64,000 nt of DNA, from the NCBI GenBank assembly GCA_003243195.1, contig QFQI01000002.1, positions 521,410-585,409 of the forward strand, given 5' to 3'. This stretch comes from Sphingomonas taxi (GTDB taxonomy: Bacteria; Pseudomonadota; Alphaproteobacteria; Sphingomonadales; Sphingomonadaceae). The notes under the pieces are model-generated. The model did no database searches. It was not told the origin of the DNA and was given only the letters and a program-made list of their open reading frames with translations. A program made the position numbers and the translations under genes. Numbering within the stretch: the first letter of the stretch is position 1; the number at the start of each line of letters is the position of its first letter. This document shows, piece after piece, positions 1-8,962 of this stretch.

Positions 1-112
1 GGGGGGAAGGGGGCGGTGGCGAGGCGGGAGCGCGGTCGGCATCGACGCGGGCGGCGTGCGCGCATCCTCCCCTCGACACCCCGCCCGGCGCGCGCGTAAA
101 GGCGGTCGCTCG

Positions 113-1243
113 ATGCTCACCACGCCTTCCTCGCTCGACCAGCGGTTCGGCCTCGCGCGCCGGGTCGTGTTGCCGGCACCGTTCAGGCTCGACAGCGGTG
201 CGATGCTCGCGCCGGTCGAGATCGCGTACGAAACCTATGGGACGCTGGCGGCCGACGGCGGCAATGCGCTGCTGGTGTGCCACGCGCTGACCGGCGACCA
301 GCATCTCGCCAGTGCGCACCCGCGCACCGGCAAGCCGGGATGGTGGCAGCGGATGGTGGGGCCCGGCAAGCCGATCGACACCGATCGCTTCTTCGTGATC
401 TGCGCCAACGTGCTGGGTTCGTGCATGGGATCGTCGGGGCCGGCGAGCGTCGATCCGGTCACCGGGCGGCCGTATGCGATGGCCTTCCCGGTCATCACGA
501 TCCGGGACATGGTGCGTGCGCAGGCCTTGCTGCTCGATCATCTCGGCATCGCGCGGCTGGCGGCGGTGGTGGGCGGGTCGATGGGCGGAATGCAGGCGCT
601 GAGCTGGGCGGCGACCTTCCCGGAGCGGGTCGCGGCATGCGTGGTGATCGCCTCCACCGCGCGCCACACCGCACAGAACATCGCGTTCCACGAGGTCGGG
701 CGGCAGGCGGTGATGGCCGACCCCAACTGGCGCGGCGGCGATTACTACGACGGCGATCCCCCGGCCGCCGGGCTGGCGGTGGCGCGGATGGCGGCGCACA
801 TCACCTATCTGTCGGAGGCCGGGCTGACCGAGAAGTTCGGGCGGCGGTTGCAGGCGCGCGAGCAGAAGTCGTTCGGCTTCGATGCCGATTTCCAGGTGGA
901 AAGCTACCTGCGCTACCAGGGGCTGTCGTTCACCGACCGCTTCGATGCGAACAGCTATCTCTACATCACCCGGGCGATGGATTATTTCGATCTGGCGGAG
1001 GAGCATGGCGGGTTGCTCGCCAACGCCTTCCGCAACACGGCGACCCGCTTCTGCCTGGTCAGTTTCGATACCGACTGGCTGTACCCGACCGCCGAGTCGC
1101 GCGCGATCGTGCAGGCGCTGATGGCGGGGGGCGCGGCGGCGAGCTTCGTGGAACTGTCCAGCCCGTACGGGCATGACGCGTTCCTGCTCGACTCACCCGA
1201 GCTCGACCGGGTGGTCGGCGGCTTCCTGGGCACCGCGCGATGA
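113..1243 (+). CDS. metX: homoserine O-acetyltransferase
   Basis: Acyl-CoA-dependent homoserine O-acyltransferase of the alpha/beta-hydrolase fold, an early step of methionine synthesis in the cytoplasm. The 376-residue product has the nucleophile elbow GGSMGG (Ser156), FDTDWLYP with the likely catalytic Asp321, and YGHDAF with His354, the triad expected of MetX. The ATG at 113 is preferred over a GTG at 56 because the family alignment begins near MLTTPSS and the upstream stretch is Arg-rich with no similarity to the family. The stop overlaps the metW start by four bases (ATGA), so the two genes are translationally coupled. MetX and succinyl-specific enzymes share this fold, so the acyl donor is assigned by family only. 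Confidence 0.93.
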   Translation: MLTTPSSLDQRFGLARRVVLPAPFRLDSGAMLAPVEIAYETYGTLAADGGNALLVCHALTGDQHLASAHPRTGKPGWWQRMVGPGKPIDTDRFFVICANVLGSCMGSSGPASVDPVTGRPYAMAFPVITIRDMVRAQALLLDHLGIARLAAVVGGSMGGMQALSWAATFPERVAACVVIASTARHTAQNIAFHEVGRQAVMADPNWRGGDYYDGDPPAAGLAVARMAAHITYLSEAGLTEKFGRRLQAREQKSFGFDADFQVESYLRYQGLSFTDRFDANSYLYITRAMDYFDLAEEHGGLLANAFRNTATRFCLVSFDTDWLYPTAESRAIVQALMAGGAAASFVELSSPYGHDAFLLDSPELDRVVGGFLGTAR

Positions 1244-1839
1244 GCCTGCGCCCCGATCTGGCGATCATCGCCGCGCATGTTCCGGCCGGCGCGCGCGTGC
1301 TGGATGTCGGGTGCGGCGACGGCGAACTGATGGCGGCGTTGCGCGACGAACATGGTGTCGACGCGCGCGGGCTGGAAATCGACCCCGCCAATGTCGCCGC
1401 GGCGGTCGGGCGCGGGCTTTCGGTGATCCAGGGGGACGCCGACACCGATCTGACCGGCTATCCCGACCAGAGCTTCGACTATGCGATCCTGAGCCAGACC
1501 CTGCAGACCGCGCACGCGCCCGACCGCGTGCTGGACGAATTGCTGCGCATCGGGCGGCATGCCTTCGTCAGCTTCCCGAACTTCGCCCACTGGCGGGTGC
1601 GCCTGTCGTTGATGTGGGGCGGTCGCATGCCGGTGACGCGGCTGCTGCCGGAACGCTGGTACGACACGCCCAACATCCATCATCTGACCATCGACGATTT
1701 TCGTGCGCATCTGGCCGAACGTGCGGTAACGGTCGATCAGGCGTGGTTCCTGTCGGGCGACAAGCAGACCGGCGGAGCCGCCGCGAACATGTTTGCCGAA
1801 CATGCGGTCTTCCTGCTGCGCCGGAACAAATACGCTTGA
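1240..1839 (+). CDS. metW: methionine biosynthesis protein MetW
   Basis: A 199-residue class I methyltransferase-fold protein of the MetW family, which accompanies MetX in many proteobacteria that use direct homoserine acylation. The SAM-binding motif VLDVGCGDGELM lies near residues 19-30 and is followed by the acidic GLEIDP strand. The gene starts inside the metX stop codon. The family is thought to support MetX activity; a methyl-transfer reaction has not been assigned, so the exact role is inferred from gene context. Confidence 0.9.
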   Translation: MSLRPDLAIIAAHVPAGARVLDVGCGDGELMAALRDEHGVDARGLEIDPANVAAAVGRGLSVIQGDADTDLTGYPDQSFDYAILSQTLQTAHAPDRVLDELLRIGRHAFVSFPNFAHWRVRLSLMWGGRMPVTRLLPERWYDTPNIHHLTIDDFRAHLAERAVTVDQAWFLSGDKQTGGAAANMFAEHAVFLLRRNKYA

Positions 1840-1874
1840 TCTCGGTTAAGTACGCCCGAACCATGCAACCGTGC

Positions 1875-2276
1875 ATGACGAAGACCGCCCTCATCGTGGA
1901 AGACGAGATTTTCGTGGCGCTGGATCTGGAACGGATTCTGGAGGACGCGGGTTTTACCGTCGCGGCGATCGCCGCGGATGCCGACACCGCGCTGAAGGCC
2001 GCGCCGGGGTGCGGTTTCGCTTTCGTGGACGTCAACTTGCGTGACGGCCCGACGGGACCGCAGATCGCCGAGCGGATCGCGCGGGACTATGGCGTGAAGG
2101 TGGTGTTCGTCACCGCCAATCCCGGGCAGATATCCAATCGCGACAGCGCGCTCGGCTATGTGCGCAAGCCGTTCAAGGAAGAGGCGATTTTGGCCGCGGC
2201 GTTTACCGCCAGCGCCGTGGAGACCGTCGGCAGCGCCAATGCCGATTTCGTCAGGTGGCAGACGGTGAGCGACTGA
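1875..2276 (+). CDS. single-domain response regulator
   Basis: A stand-alone receiver domain of 133 residues with no output domain. The phosphorylation machinery is intact: acidic pair E9-D10, phospho-acceptor Asp52 in FVDVN, Thr80 in FVTAN and Lys98 in VRKPF. Translation could also begin at 1863 (MQPC...), which adds four residues. The gene converges on the HWE kinase and their 3' ends overlap by 26 bases, so they probably form a signalling pair. With no DNA-binding domain it should act by protein contact or phosphotransfer; the target cannot be read from the sequence. Confidence 0.85.
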   Translation: MTKTALIVEDEIFVALDLERILEDAGFTVAAIAADADTALKAAPGCGFAFVDVNLRDGPTGPQIAERIARDYGVKVVFVTANPGQISNRDSALGYVRKPFKEEAILAAAFTASAVETVGSANADFVRWQTVSD

Positions 2277-3807
2277 ACGCCGATTCCGGCACGGTCAGGT
2301 TCACTTCCAGTCCATCCGGCGCCCAGTTCCGCTCCACCCGCCCGCCAAGCTGACGCGTGGCGCTCATCTCGATCAACTGCGAGCCGAAGCCCTGATCGTC
2401 GGGCGACCCGGCCAGCACCGGACCGCCGCGCTCGCACCAGTGCAGCGTCACCATGCCGTCCTGTACCGTGAGGGTCAGTTCGATCCGCCCGTCGGCACTG
2501 GACAAGGCGCCGTACTTGCTGGCGTTGGTGGCGAGTTCGTGGAAGATCAGCGCCAGCGGCGTGGCCGCGCGATCGTCGATCGTCACGTCGGGGCCGGCGA
2601 TGCGGAATCGCTCGCCGGGCTGCGCCTGATAGGGGGCGAACAGTTCCTCCAGCAGGCCGTGCAAGCTGTCCTGGCGACGATGCGGGCGCGATTCGGCGCT
2701 GTGCGGGCGGACGAAATCATGCGCACGGCCCAGCGCGGTAATGCGCTGGCGCAACTCGGTGGTGATCGCGGCGAGTTCGGGATGCGCGCGTCCGGCGAGA
2801 TGCACCAGCCCGGCCACCACCGAGAAGATGTTCTTGATGCGATGGCTCAGCTCCTGGCTGATGACCTCGCGTTCCTCCATCGCCAGTTTCTGTTCGTGGA
2901 TGTCGGTGCAGGTGCCGAACCAGCGCGTGATCCGCCCTTCGGCATCGCGGATCGGCAGCGCGCGGCCCAGCACCCAGCGATAATCGCCGTCGCGGTGCCG
3001 CAGCCGGTATTCGATCTGATACGGGTCGCCGGTCGCCAGCGAATGGCGCCACGCCGTCCACGCGCGCTCCTGATCCTCGGGGTGGAACATGCCGTTCCAC
3101 GCTTCGCCATCGGTGGAGCCCACCGGCATGCCGGTGAACGCGTACCAGCGCGCGTTGTAATAATCGTGATAGCCGTCGGGCAGCGTCGACCACACCATCT
3201 GCGGCATGGTGTCGGCCAGCACGCGGAAGCGCGTCTCGCTCTCCGCCGCGTCGCGCTGCGCCGCGCGCGATGCGGCATGGTCGCGCGAGCCGTGGACGCG
3301 CGCCATGACCCCCGCCGCCAGCACGCGCAGCCCGTCGCGCTGGAAGTCGGTCAGTCCTTCCGGGCGCGGCGCCATGTCGAGCACGCACAGCGCACCCAGC
3401 GGCACGCCCTCGTCGGTGACCAGCGGCGCGCCCGCATAGAAGCGGACGCCGGGGTCGATCAGCAGCGGATTGTCAGCGAAGCGCGGATCACGGGTCGCGT
3501 CGGGCACGACCATCACGTCGTCGCCCCACATCGCATGCGCGCAGAACGAAACCGCGCGCGGCGTGCGTTCCAGGTCGGTGCCGGTGGTGGCCAGGAAGGA
3601 CTGCTCGTCCTCCTCCACCAGCGAGACCAGCGACACCGGCGCGTCGCACAGTCGCGCGGCGAAATCGGTGACCTGCTTCAGCGATTCGGCACGGCGCAGG
3701 GCCACGAGATTGTGCGAGTCGATCGTGGCCCGCCGGCGCCGCTCGTCGACATCCCAGCCGGCCGCTGCGGGCGGCGCTTCGGCCAGCGAAGGGGAGGGCG
3801 CTTCCAT
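2251..3807 (-). CDS. GAF-PAS sensor histidine kinase, HWE family
   Basis: A soluble 518-residue kinase with no membrane segment. An N-terminal GAF domain covers roughly residues 35-175, a PAS domain roughly 195-315 (ending in the PAC-like WFGTCTDIHE), and an HWE-type kinase core follows. The phospho-acceptor is His322 in ELSHRIKN; the N box is HELATNASKYGAL, and WCERGGP supplies the family's W-x-E signature. The ATG at 3807 has a GGGA element about nine bases upstream and is preferred over a GTG at 3834. GAF and PAS domains suggest cytoplasmic redox, light or metabolite sensing, but no chromophore cysteine can be assigned with confidence. The likely partner is the convergent receiver gene. 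Confidence 0.85.
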   Translation of the reverse strand: MEAPSPSLAEAPPAAAGWDVDERRRRATIDSHNLVALRRAESLKQVTDFAARLCDAPVSLVSLVEEDEQSFLATTGTDLERTPRAVSFCAHAMWGDDVMVVPDATRDPRFADNPLLIDPGVRFYAGAPLVTDEGVPLGALCVLDMAPRPEGLTDFQRDGLRVLAAGVMARVHGSRDHAASRAAQRDAAESETRFRVLADTMPQMVWSTLPDGYHDYYNARWYAFTGMPVGSTDGEAWNGMFHPEDQERAWTAWRHSLATGDPYQIEYRLRHRDGDYRWVLGRALPIRDAEGRITRWFGTCTDIHEQKLAMEEREVISQELSHRIKNIFSVVAGLVHLAGRAHPELAAITTELRQRITALGRAHDFVRPHSAESRPHRRQDSLHGLLEELFAPYQAQPGERFRIAGPDVTIDDRAATPLALIFHELATNASKYGALSSADGRIELTLTVQDGMVTLHWCERGGPVLAGSPDDQGFGSQLIEMSATRQLGGRVERNWAPDGLEVNLTVPESAFSRSPSAT

Positions 3808-3941
3808 CGGTGGGGTTCCCAGAATTCGATCCACTCAGCCAGAGCCGGTATCCGCGACGGGCAAATGGCGCGGCGACCCGCGACCAACGCGCGTCCCTCC
3901 GGATCGCCGCATGGCGTGGGCCAGGATGGCCCGTCGCGCGC

Positions 3942-4508
3942 CTAGAACGGTACGTCGTCGTCCAGATCGTCCGCGAAGCCGCCGCCATAGCCGCCACCAC
4001 GCGCCGCGCCGCCGCCACCGGATGCTGCGCCGCCGCCGCCGCCCCGCGCGCCGCCGCCGCGCGCGCCGCCGCCGCCATAGGAGCCGCCACCGCCGCCGCC
4101 GAAATCGTCACCGCCGCCGAAATCGTCGCGTGCGCCGCCGCCACCGCCGCCACCCTGCGGACCATCGAGCATGGTCAGCACCGCGTTGAAGCCCTGCAGC
4201 ACGATCTCGGTCGAATAGCGGTCCTGCCCCTGCTGGTCCTGCCATTTGCGCGTCTGGAGCTGGCCCTCGATATAGACCTTGCTGCCCTTGCGCAGATAGC
4301 GTTCGGCGACATTGGCCAGCCCTTCGCTGAAGATCGCGACCGAATGCCATTCGGTCTTTTCCTTGCGCTCGCCGGTGTTGCGATCCTTCCACGATTCCGA
4401 CGTGGCGATGCGCAGGTTCACCACCTTGCCGCCGTTCTGGAACGATCGCGATTCAGGATCGCGCCCGAGATTGCCGACGAGAATGACCTTGTTGACGCTG
4501 CCTGCCAT
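3942..4508 (-). CDS. ssb: single-stranded DNA-binding protein
   Basis: SSB coats single-stranded DNA during replication, repair and recombination. The 188-residue protein has the OB fold in about the first 110 residues (opening MAGSVNKVILVGNLGRDPE), a long Gly-rich linker with several GGGG runs, and the acidic tip DDLDDDVPF used to recruit partner proteins. The linker is so repetitive that the opposite strand shows long spurious reading frames. It starts only nine bases after the feoB stop, with AGAGG upstream of the ATG, an unusual position for ssb that suggests some transcription from the feo promoter. Confidence 0.95.
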   Translation of the reverse strand: MAGSVNKVILVGNLGRDPESRSFQNGGKVVNLRIATSESWKDRNTGERKEKTEWHSVAIFSEGLANVAERYLRKGSKVYIEGQLQTRKWQDQQGQDRYSTEIVLQGFNAVLTMLDGPQGGGGGGGARDDFGGGDDFGGGGGGSYGGGGARGGGARGGGGGAASGGGGAARGGGYGGGFADDLDDDVPF

Positions 4509-4517
4509 CGAAACCTC

Positions 4518-6368
4518 TTAGAGGCCGGCGAAGGTCGCCAGCCAGTATGTGAGCCCCGCCATGACATAAGCGGTCGCGAACAGATAGCCCATCATGAACA
4601 GCGGCCAGCGCCAGCCGTTCGTCTCACGCCGGGTGACGGCGATCGTACTGATACACTGCGGCGCGAACACGAACCACATCAGGAAGGCGAGCGCGGTAGG
4701 CAGCGACCAGCGGCCGCGCAGGTGATCGACCAGGCTTTTCGATCCCGCCTCATCCTCGGTATCGTCGATGGCATAGGCGGTGCCGATCGCCGCCACCGCC
4801 ACCTCGCGCGCCGCCATCGCCGGGATCAGCGCCACCGCGATGTCGTGGTTGAAGCCGATCGGACGCACCACGACCTCCAGTCCGCTGGCGATCCGCCCCG
4901 CGACCGAATAATTGACCTGGCTCTGGCCGGCGGGCGCCTGCGGGAAGCTGAGCAACGCCCACAGCACGACCGTGGTCAGCGCGATGGTGGTGCCGGCGCG
5001 CTTCAGGAAGATCAGCGCGCGGCTCCATAGCCCGATCGCGACATCGCCCAGCCGCGGCATCTGGTACTTGGGCATCTCCATCATGAAGCCCGACGATTCT
5101 CCCTTCGTCACCGTGCGGCGCAGCAGCAGCGCGGCGACGAACGCGCCGAGGATCCCCATCAGGTACAGCCCCAGCAGCACCAGCCCCTGCAACCCGACGA
5201 ACGGCGCCACCTGTCGCGCGGGGATGAACGCCCCGATGATGATCGTATAGACCGGCAGCCGCGCCGAACAGGTCATCAGCGGTGCGATCAGGATGGTGGT
5301 CAGCCGGTCCTTTTCATCGTCGATCATCCGCGTCGCCATGATGCCGGGCACCGCGCACGCGAAACTGGAGAGCAGCGGGATGAACGCGCGCCCCGACAGC
5401 CCGACGCCGGCCATCAGCCGGTCCATCAGGAAGGCGGCCCGGACCATGTAGCCCGACGCCTCCAGCACCAGGATGAACAGGAACAGGATGAGGATCTGCG
5501 GCAGGAACACCACCACCGCGCCGACGCCGGCGATCACGCCGTCGGTCAGCAGCGAGCGCAGGAAGCCATCGGGGAGCGCCCCCTTGATCGCGCCTTCCAG
5601 CGCGGCGAACCCGTCCTCGATCCAGCCGATCGGCGCTTCCGACCAGCTGAACACCGCCTGGAACATCACGAACAGCAGCGCGACCAGCAGGATCGGACCG
5701 ATGACCGGGTGCAGCGCGACGCTGTCCAGCGCGTGGTGCCAGCGGCGCGTCGGCGTCTCGCTGACCGTCGCGGCCTTCGACAGCGCGCGCGCGCGGCGCT
5801 GGAGCGTGCGGATGTCCTCGATCGAATCGGCCGCGGCCGGCGCGGTGGCGGGGGTGCCGACGGTTCTGGTCAGCGTCGCGCGGAGCACGTCGATGCCGCG
5901 GCGGCGCACCGCGACGGTCGGCACCACCGGCACCCCCAGCTCGCGCTCCAGCATCGCCGGGTCCAGCACCAGCCCGTCGCGTTCGGCGAGATCGACCATG
6001 TTGAGCGCCACCACCACCGGCAGCCCCAGTGCGATGAGCTGCAACGCGAAGCGCAGGTGGTTGTCGAGGTTGGCGGCGTCGATCACCACCACCAGCACGT
6101 CCGGGCGCCGCTCGCCCGCCTGCGTGCCGAGCAGCACGTCGCGGGTGACGCGCTCATCGGGGGAGGACGGCTCCAGGCTGTAGGCGCCGGGCAGGTCGAC
6201 CAGCTCGACCGGGCGGCCGTCGTCCAGTGCGAGCCGGCCGGAATGGCGCTCCACGGTGACGCCGGGATAATTGCCGACCTTCTGCCGCGCGCCGGTCAGC
6301 GCGTTGAACAGCGCGCTCTTGCCGGCATTGGGGTTGCCGACCATCGCGACCAGCGGAGGCATTTCCAT
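4518..6368 (-). CDS. feoB: ferrous iron transport protein B
   Basis: Inner-membrane Fe(II) transporter with a cytosolic G domain. The 616-residue product starts at MEMPPL, immediately before the G1 loop GNPNAGKSALFN; G3 is DLPGAYSL and G4 is NMVDLAERDG. The C-terminal half has the two Gate regions and about ten hydrophobic segments, including the conserved SSFACAVPGIMATR and SARLPVYT stretches. The reading frame extends upstream into feoA, but that region has no FeoB similarity, which decides the start. It lies 16 bases after feoA. No FeoC gene is visible. Confidence 0.96.
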   Translation of the reverse strand: MEMPPLVAMVGNPNAGKSALFNALTGARQKVGNYPGVTVERHSGRLALDDGRPVELVDLPGAYSLEPSSPDERVTRDVLLGTQAGERRPDVLVVVIDAANLDNHLRFALQLIALGLPVVVALNMVDLAERDGLVLDPAMLERELGVPVVPTVAVRRRGIDVLRATLTRTVGTPATAPAAADSIEDIRTLQRRARALSKAATVSETPTRRWHHALDSVALHPVIGPILLVALLFVMFQAVFSWSEAPIGWIEDGFAALEGAIKGALPDGFLRSLLTDGVIAGVGAVVVFLPQILILFLFILVLEASGYMVRAAFLMDRLMAGVGLSGRAFIPLLSSFACAVPGIMATRMIDDEKDRLTTILIAPLMTCSARLPVYTIIIGAFIPARQVAPFVGLQGLVLLGLYLMGILGAFVAALLLRRTVTKGESSGFMMEMPKYQMPRLGDVAIGLWSRALIFLKRAGTTIALTTVVLWALLSFPQAPAGQSQVNYSVAGRIASGLEVVVRPIGFNHDIAVALIPAMAAREVAVAAIGTAYAIDDTEDEAGSKSLVDHLRGRWSLPTALAFLMWFVFAPQCISTIAVTRRETNGWRWPLFMMGYLFATAYVMAGLTYWLATFAGL

Positions 6369-6384
6369 CAGGGTTGCGCGTCGA

Positions 6385-6648
6385 TCATTCCGCGGGCAGC
6401 GGATCGACCGACACGCGGATCGCACCAGCCACCGCGCGGCGCAGCGCCACCGTCATCCGCCCGATTCGGCACGCCACCGGCCCGCCGCCGATCCGCGCGC
6501 GGTGCAGCACCTCCACCGCCACGCCCTGATCGAAGCCCAGTTCGCGCAGGCGCCGCGCTTCCGGAGTGGCAAGGCGCGCCCAGTCGATGGTGTCGACGGT
6601 CGCGGCCTGGTGCCGCGGGAGCGTTTCGAGGCTGATCGGTGAGGTCAC
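6385..6648 (-). CDS. feoA: ferrous iron transport protein A
   Basis: Small SH3-like cytosolic partner of FeoB. The frame is open from 6717, but the first 23 residues of that version (MMYPDVP...) do not resemble FeoA and are encoded by a -35/-10 promoter with a Fur-like core. The GTG at 6648 gives an 87-residue protein beginning VTSPISLETL, the normal FeoA length. The rest has the expected LRELGFDQGVAVEVL segment and the terminal GAIRVSVDP strand. With this start the mRNA would have almost no leader. Confidence 0.85.
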   Translation of the reverse strand: MTSPISLETLPRHQAATVDTIDWARLATPEARRLRELGFDQGVAVEVLHRARIGGGPVACRIGRMTVALRRAVAGAIRVSVDPLPAE

Positions 6649-6654
6649 GCTACC

Positions 6655-6683
6655 CGTATAATGGCGGTGCGAGTGATTATCAA
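6655..6683 (-). promoter_or_regulatory. feoAB promoter with Fur-like operator core
   Basis: On the minus strand TTGATA (6683-6678), a 17-base spacer and TATACG (6660-6655) form a good housekeeping promoter. The core TGATAATCA (6682-6674) overlaps the -35 and matches the centre of the classical Fur box, although the outer arms match poorly (about 12 of 19 positions). Repression by an iron regulator at this site is inferred. The predicted transcription start falls at or next to the feoA GTG. Confidence 0.65.
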
Positions 6684-6713
6684 TTAGCGTTTCGTCGGGG
6701 ACGTCGGGGTACA

Positions 6714-7367
6714 TCACACCACCGGGTAGCGCAGCCGGCCGATGAAGCGGCTCAGGCTCGGGCGGTGCTGCGTGCGGCGCAGGAAGCCGGCCTTGGCCTT
6801 TTCGAACGCCATGATCCCGTCGATGCGCCGCGCCAGGAACGCCCGTGTGTCGGCGTGGCCATCGCTGTCGTCATCAAGGAAGACGGTGGTAGTGGCCGCA
6901 TAGACCGCCAGCAGCATCGCGCGCTTGGTGTAATGGTTGTAGTCGGTCGCGGTGTCGCCGGCGAGACGCCAGATCGCATCGACGCCGCGCCAGCCGAGCC
7001 GCGCGGCGGCGGCGACGTTGGCGGGCAGCGCCAGCACGGCCCGCGCGCGGCGCAGCGCCTCGCGTTCGGGCGCGAGGATCGCGAGTCGCGCCTCGACCAG
7101 CGCGGTGATGCGCTGGCGGATCTTCATGGTCGCCAGTGCCTCGGGCGGTACCGCGCGCGCCATCGCGGCGTCGACATGCGCGAACCAGGCGTCGATCATC
7201 GCCACCGGCCCCTCGGCGAAGGCGAGGCGGGCGATGTCGGCGTCGACGTCGTTCGCCCCGGCGGCAAGGTCGCGCGCGGCGTCGGTCCAGCCGTCGAACG
7301 CGGCGTTGGCGGCGATCGCGGCGGCGAGGCGCGCGCGCACCTCGTCCAGCGTCAGGTCGTGGGTCAT
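6714..7367 (-). CDS. COQ9 family protein
   Basis: A 217-residue COQ9-family protein, related to the lipid-binding factor that supports the ubiquinone hydroxylase step in mitochondria and alphaproteobacteria. Typical features are the C-terminal WRLAGDTATDYNHYTKR segment and the following hydrophobic LLAVYAATTTVFLDDDS, where the family carries its membrane-contacting helix. The ATG at 7367 overlaps the stop of the upstream transporter gene (ATGA). A longer version of the frame, to 8459, merely reads through that neighbour in another frame. Confidence 0.88.
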   Translation of the reverse strand: MTHDLTLDEVRARLAAAIAANAAFDGWTDAARDLAAGANDVDADIARLAFAEGPVAMIDAWFAHVDAAMARAVPPEALATMKIRQRITALVEARLAILAPEREALRRARAVLALPANVAAAARLGWRGVDAIWRLAGDTATDYNHYTKRAMLLAVYAATTTVFLDDDSDGHADTRAFLARRIDGIMAFEKAKAGFLRRTQHRPSLSRFIGRLRYPVV

Positions 7368-8299
7368 CGCAAATCCTCCGTCACCGGGTTGGCGGGCGGC
7401 TCCGTGGTCGTAGCATGGCCGCGCGGATCGCGCACCAGCACCAACGCGACCGCGATCATCGCGATGCCGGCGAAGTCGGGGGCGCCCAGCGCCTCCCCGA
7501 ACCCGATCCACCCGATCGCGGTCGCCACCGTCGGCTGCAGCAGCAGCGCCAGCCCGATCACCAGCGGCGGCAACCGCCCCAGTGCGTAGATCATGCAGCC
7601 CTGCCCCAGTACCTGGCACACCAGCGCCAGCGCGATCAGCGGTCCCCATTGCTGCGGCGCGATCCGCTCGCCGAGCAGCAGCGCGCAGGCGAGCAGGGCC
7701 GGCAGCGACGCGACCGACGACAGCGCCAGCGCGGGCAGCGGCGCCAGCGCGCGGCGCACGTCGGACATCAGGATGAAGTAGAGCGCGTAGAGCACCCCCG
7801 CGAGCACGCACAGCAGGTCGCCGGCCAGATGCCGCGGATCGAGCTGGTACGAGCGCCCCATCAGCAAGGCCACGCCGCCGGCGGCGAGGAGCAGCGCCAT
7901 TCCCTGCATCCGCGTCGGCCAGGCACGCGCGACCAGAAAGCCCCAGATGGGAAACAGGAAGGTCGCCGAATTGCCGAGCAGGGTGGCATTGGCCATCGTG
8001 GTATGCAGGATGCCGAGGTGCCAGGAGCCGAGATCGGCGGCGAAGGCGATGCCGGCGAACAGTACGAACAGCCACACCCGCCCGCCCGGGCGGGCGGCCG
8101 GCGCGGGACGCCGGCCGGCGAGGGCGGCGGCGGCGAGCAGCGGCACTGCCAGCGCGATCCGCCAGAAGGCGGCGGCGACCGGCCCGGTGTCGGACAGCCG
8201 CACGAACAGCGGGCCGAAGGCGAGCGCGACATTGGCGACCACCACCGCGACGAGTGCGAGCGTGTTGTTCGTCGGTTCGGATGCAGGGCGCGGGGCCAT
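7364..8299 (-). CDS. DMT-family (EamA) transporter
   Basis: An inner-membrane protein of 311 residues with about ten hydrophobic helices arranged as two EamA repeats (roughly residues 15-145 and 160-295), typical of drug/metabolite exporters. Conserved features include a helix-end FGPLFVRLS near the N-terminus and IALALVCQVLGQG in the second repeat. It is translationally coupled to the coq9-family gene by ATGA. The substrate cannot be deduced. Confidence 0.88.
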   Translation of the reverse strand: MAPRPASEPTNNTLALVAVVVANVALAFGPLFVRLSDTGPVAAAFWRIALAVPLLAAAALAGRRPAPAARPGGRVWLFVLFAGIAFAADLGSWHLGILHTTMANATLLGNSATFLFPIWGFLVARAWPTRMQGMALLLAAGGVALLMGRSYQLDPRHLAGDLLCVLAGVLYALYFILMSDVRRALAPLPALALSSVASLPALLACALLLGERIAPQQWGPLIALALVCQVLGQGCMIYALGRLPPLVIGLALLLQPTVATAIGWIGFGEALGAPDFAGIAMIAVALVLVRDPRGHATTTEPPANPVTEDLR

Positions 8300-8389
8300 G
8301 GGGCTCCATGATCGTTACGGGGGGCAGCGCCGGCGCGGCCATGACGATGGCGCGCGCGGCTGGTGAACTGGTGCGCGGCGATGAAGGCG

Positions 8390-8962
8390 CTACACCGCCT
8401 CCGCCAGCAGCGCCTTCGCCTCCGCGCCGGTCCAGTCCATGTCGCCGGTGACGCGCCACAGCTCATGCCCCTTCGAGTCGTAGAGGATCGTCGTCGGCAG
8501 GTTCGCGCCATAGGCGGTGCTCAGCCCCAGCTTGGGGTCGAGAAACGGCGTCAGGTGGATGAACTGGCCCTTTTCCAGGAATGCCAGCGCCTTGGCGGGG
8601 TCCATGTCCTGGCTGACCGCGGCGAACGTCACCTTGCCATCCAGCGCACCGGCCGCGGCGTTGAGCGTTGGCATCTCCTTTACGCACGGGGCGCACCATG
8701 TCGCCCACAGGTTCACCAGCAGCGGCCGGCCGCCGAACGAGGCGAGCGTGGTGTGCGACCCGTCGGGGCCGTCGAACGGGGCGACGGGCGGCGCCTCGCC
8801 CTTGTGGCTGCGGTCGACCTTGCCGGCGCTCGCGGCGGTGCCGCCGCCGGTCACCTCGTCGGCGCTTGCGACCTCGACTTGCCCGTTGCGCGGTGACGGC
8901 TTATCGCACGCGGCGAGTGCCAGCGCGCCCAGGAGACAGACGATCGCGACGCGGGATGCCAT
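8390..8962 (-). CDS. TlpA-like thiol:disulfide lipoprotein
   Basis: A periplasmic, membrane-anchored thioredoxin-fold protein of 190 residues. It starts with a lipoprotein signal ending in the lipobox LALAAC, then a short linker and a TlpA/ResA-type domain with the redox motif WCAPC (Cys90 and Cys93) inside NLWATWCAPCVKEMPT. Such proteins reduce or isomerise disulfides, often in cytochrome c maturation, but no cytochrome genes are nearby. Its ATG shares the palindrome CATG (8960-8963) with the divergent argH start, so there is no intergenic region and each promoter must lie inside the other gene. Confidence 0.88.
   Translation of the reverse strand: MASRVAIVCLLGALALAACDKPSPRNGQVEVASADEVTGGGTAASAGKVDRSHKGEAPPVAPFDGPDGSHTTLASFGGRPLLVNLWATWCAPCVKEMPTLNAAAGALDGKVTFAAVSQDMDPAKALAFLEKGQFIHLTPFLDPKLGLSTAYGANLPTTILYDSKGHELWRVTGDMDWTGAEAKALLAEAV

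Noticed and set aside
1..112. SAM-II riboswitch before metX
   Set aside because: No pseudoknot elements typical of that riboswitch are visible in the short upstream stretch.
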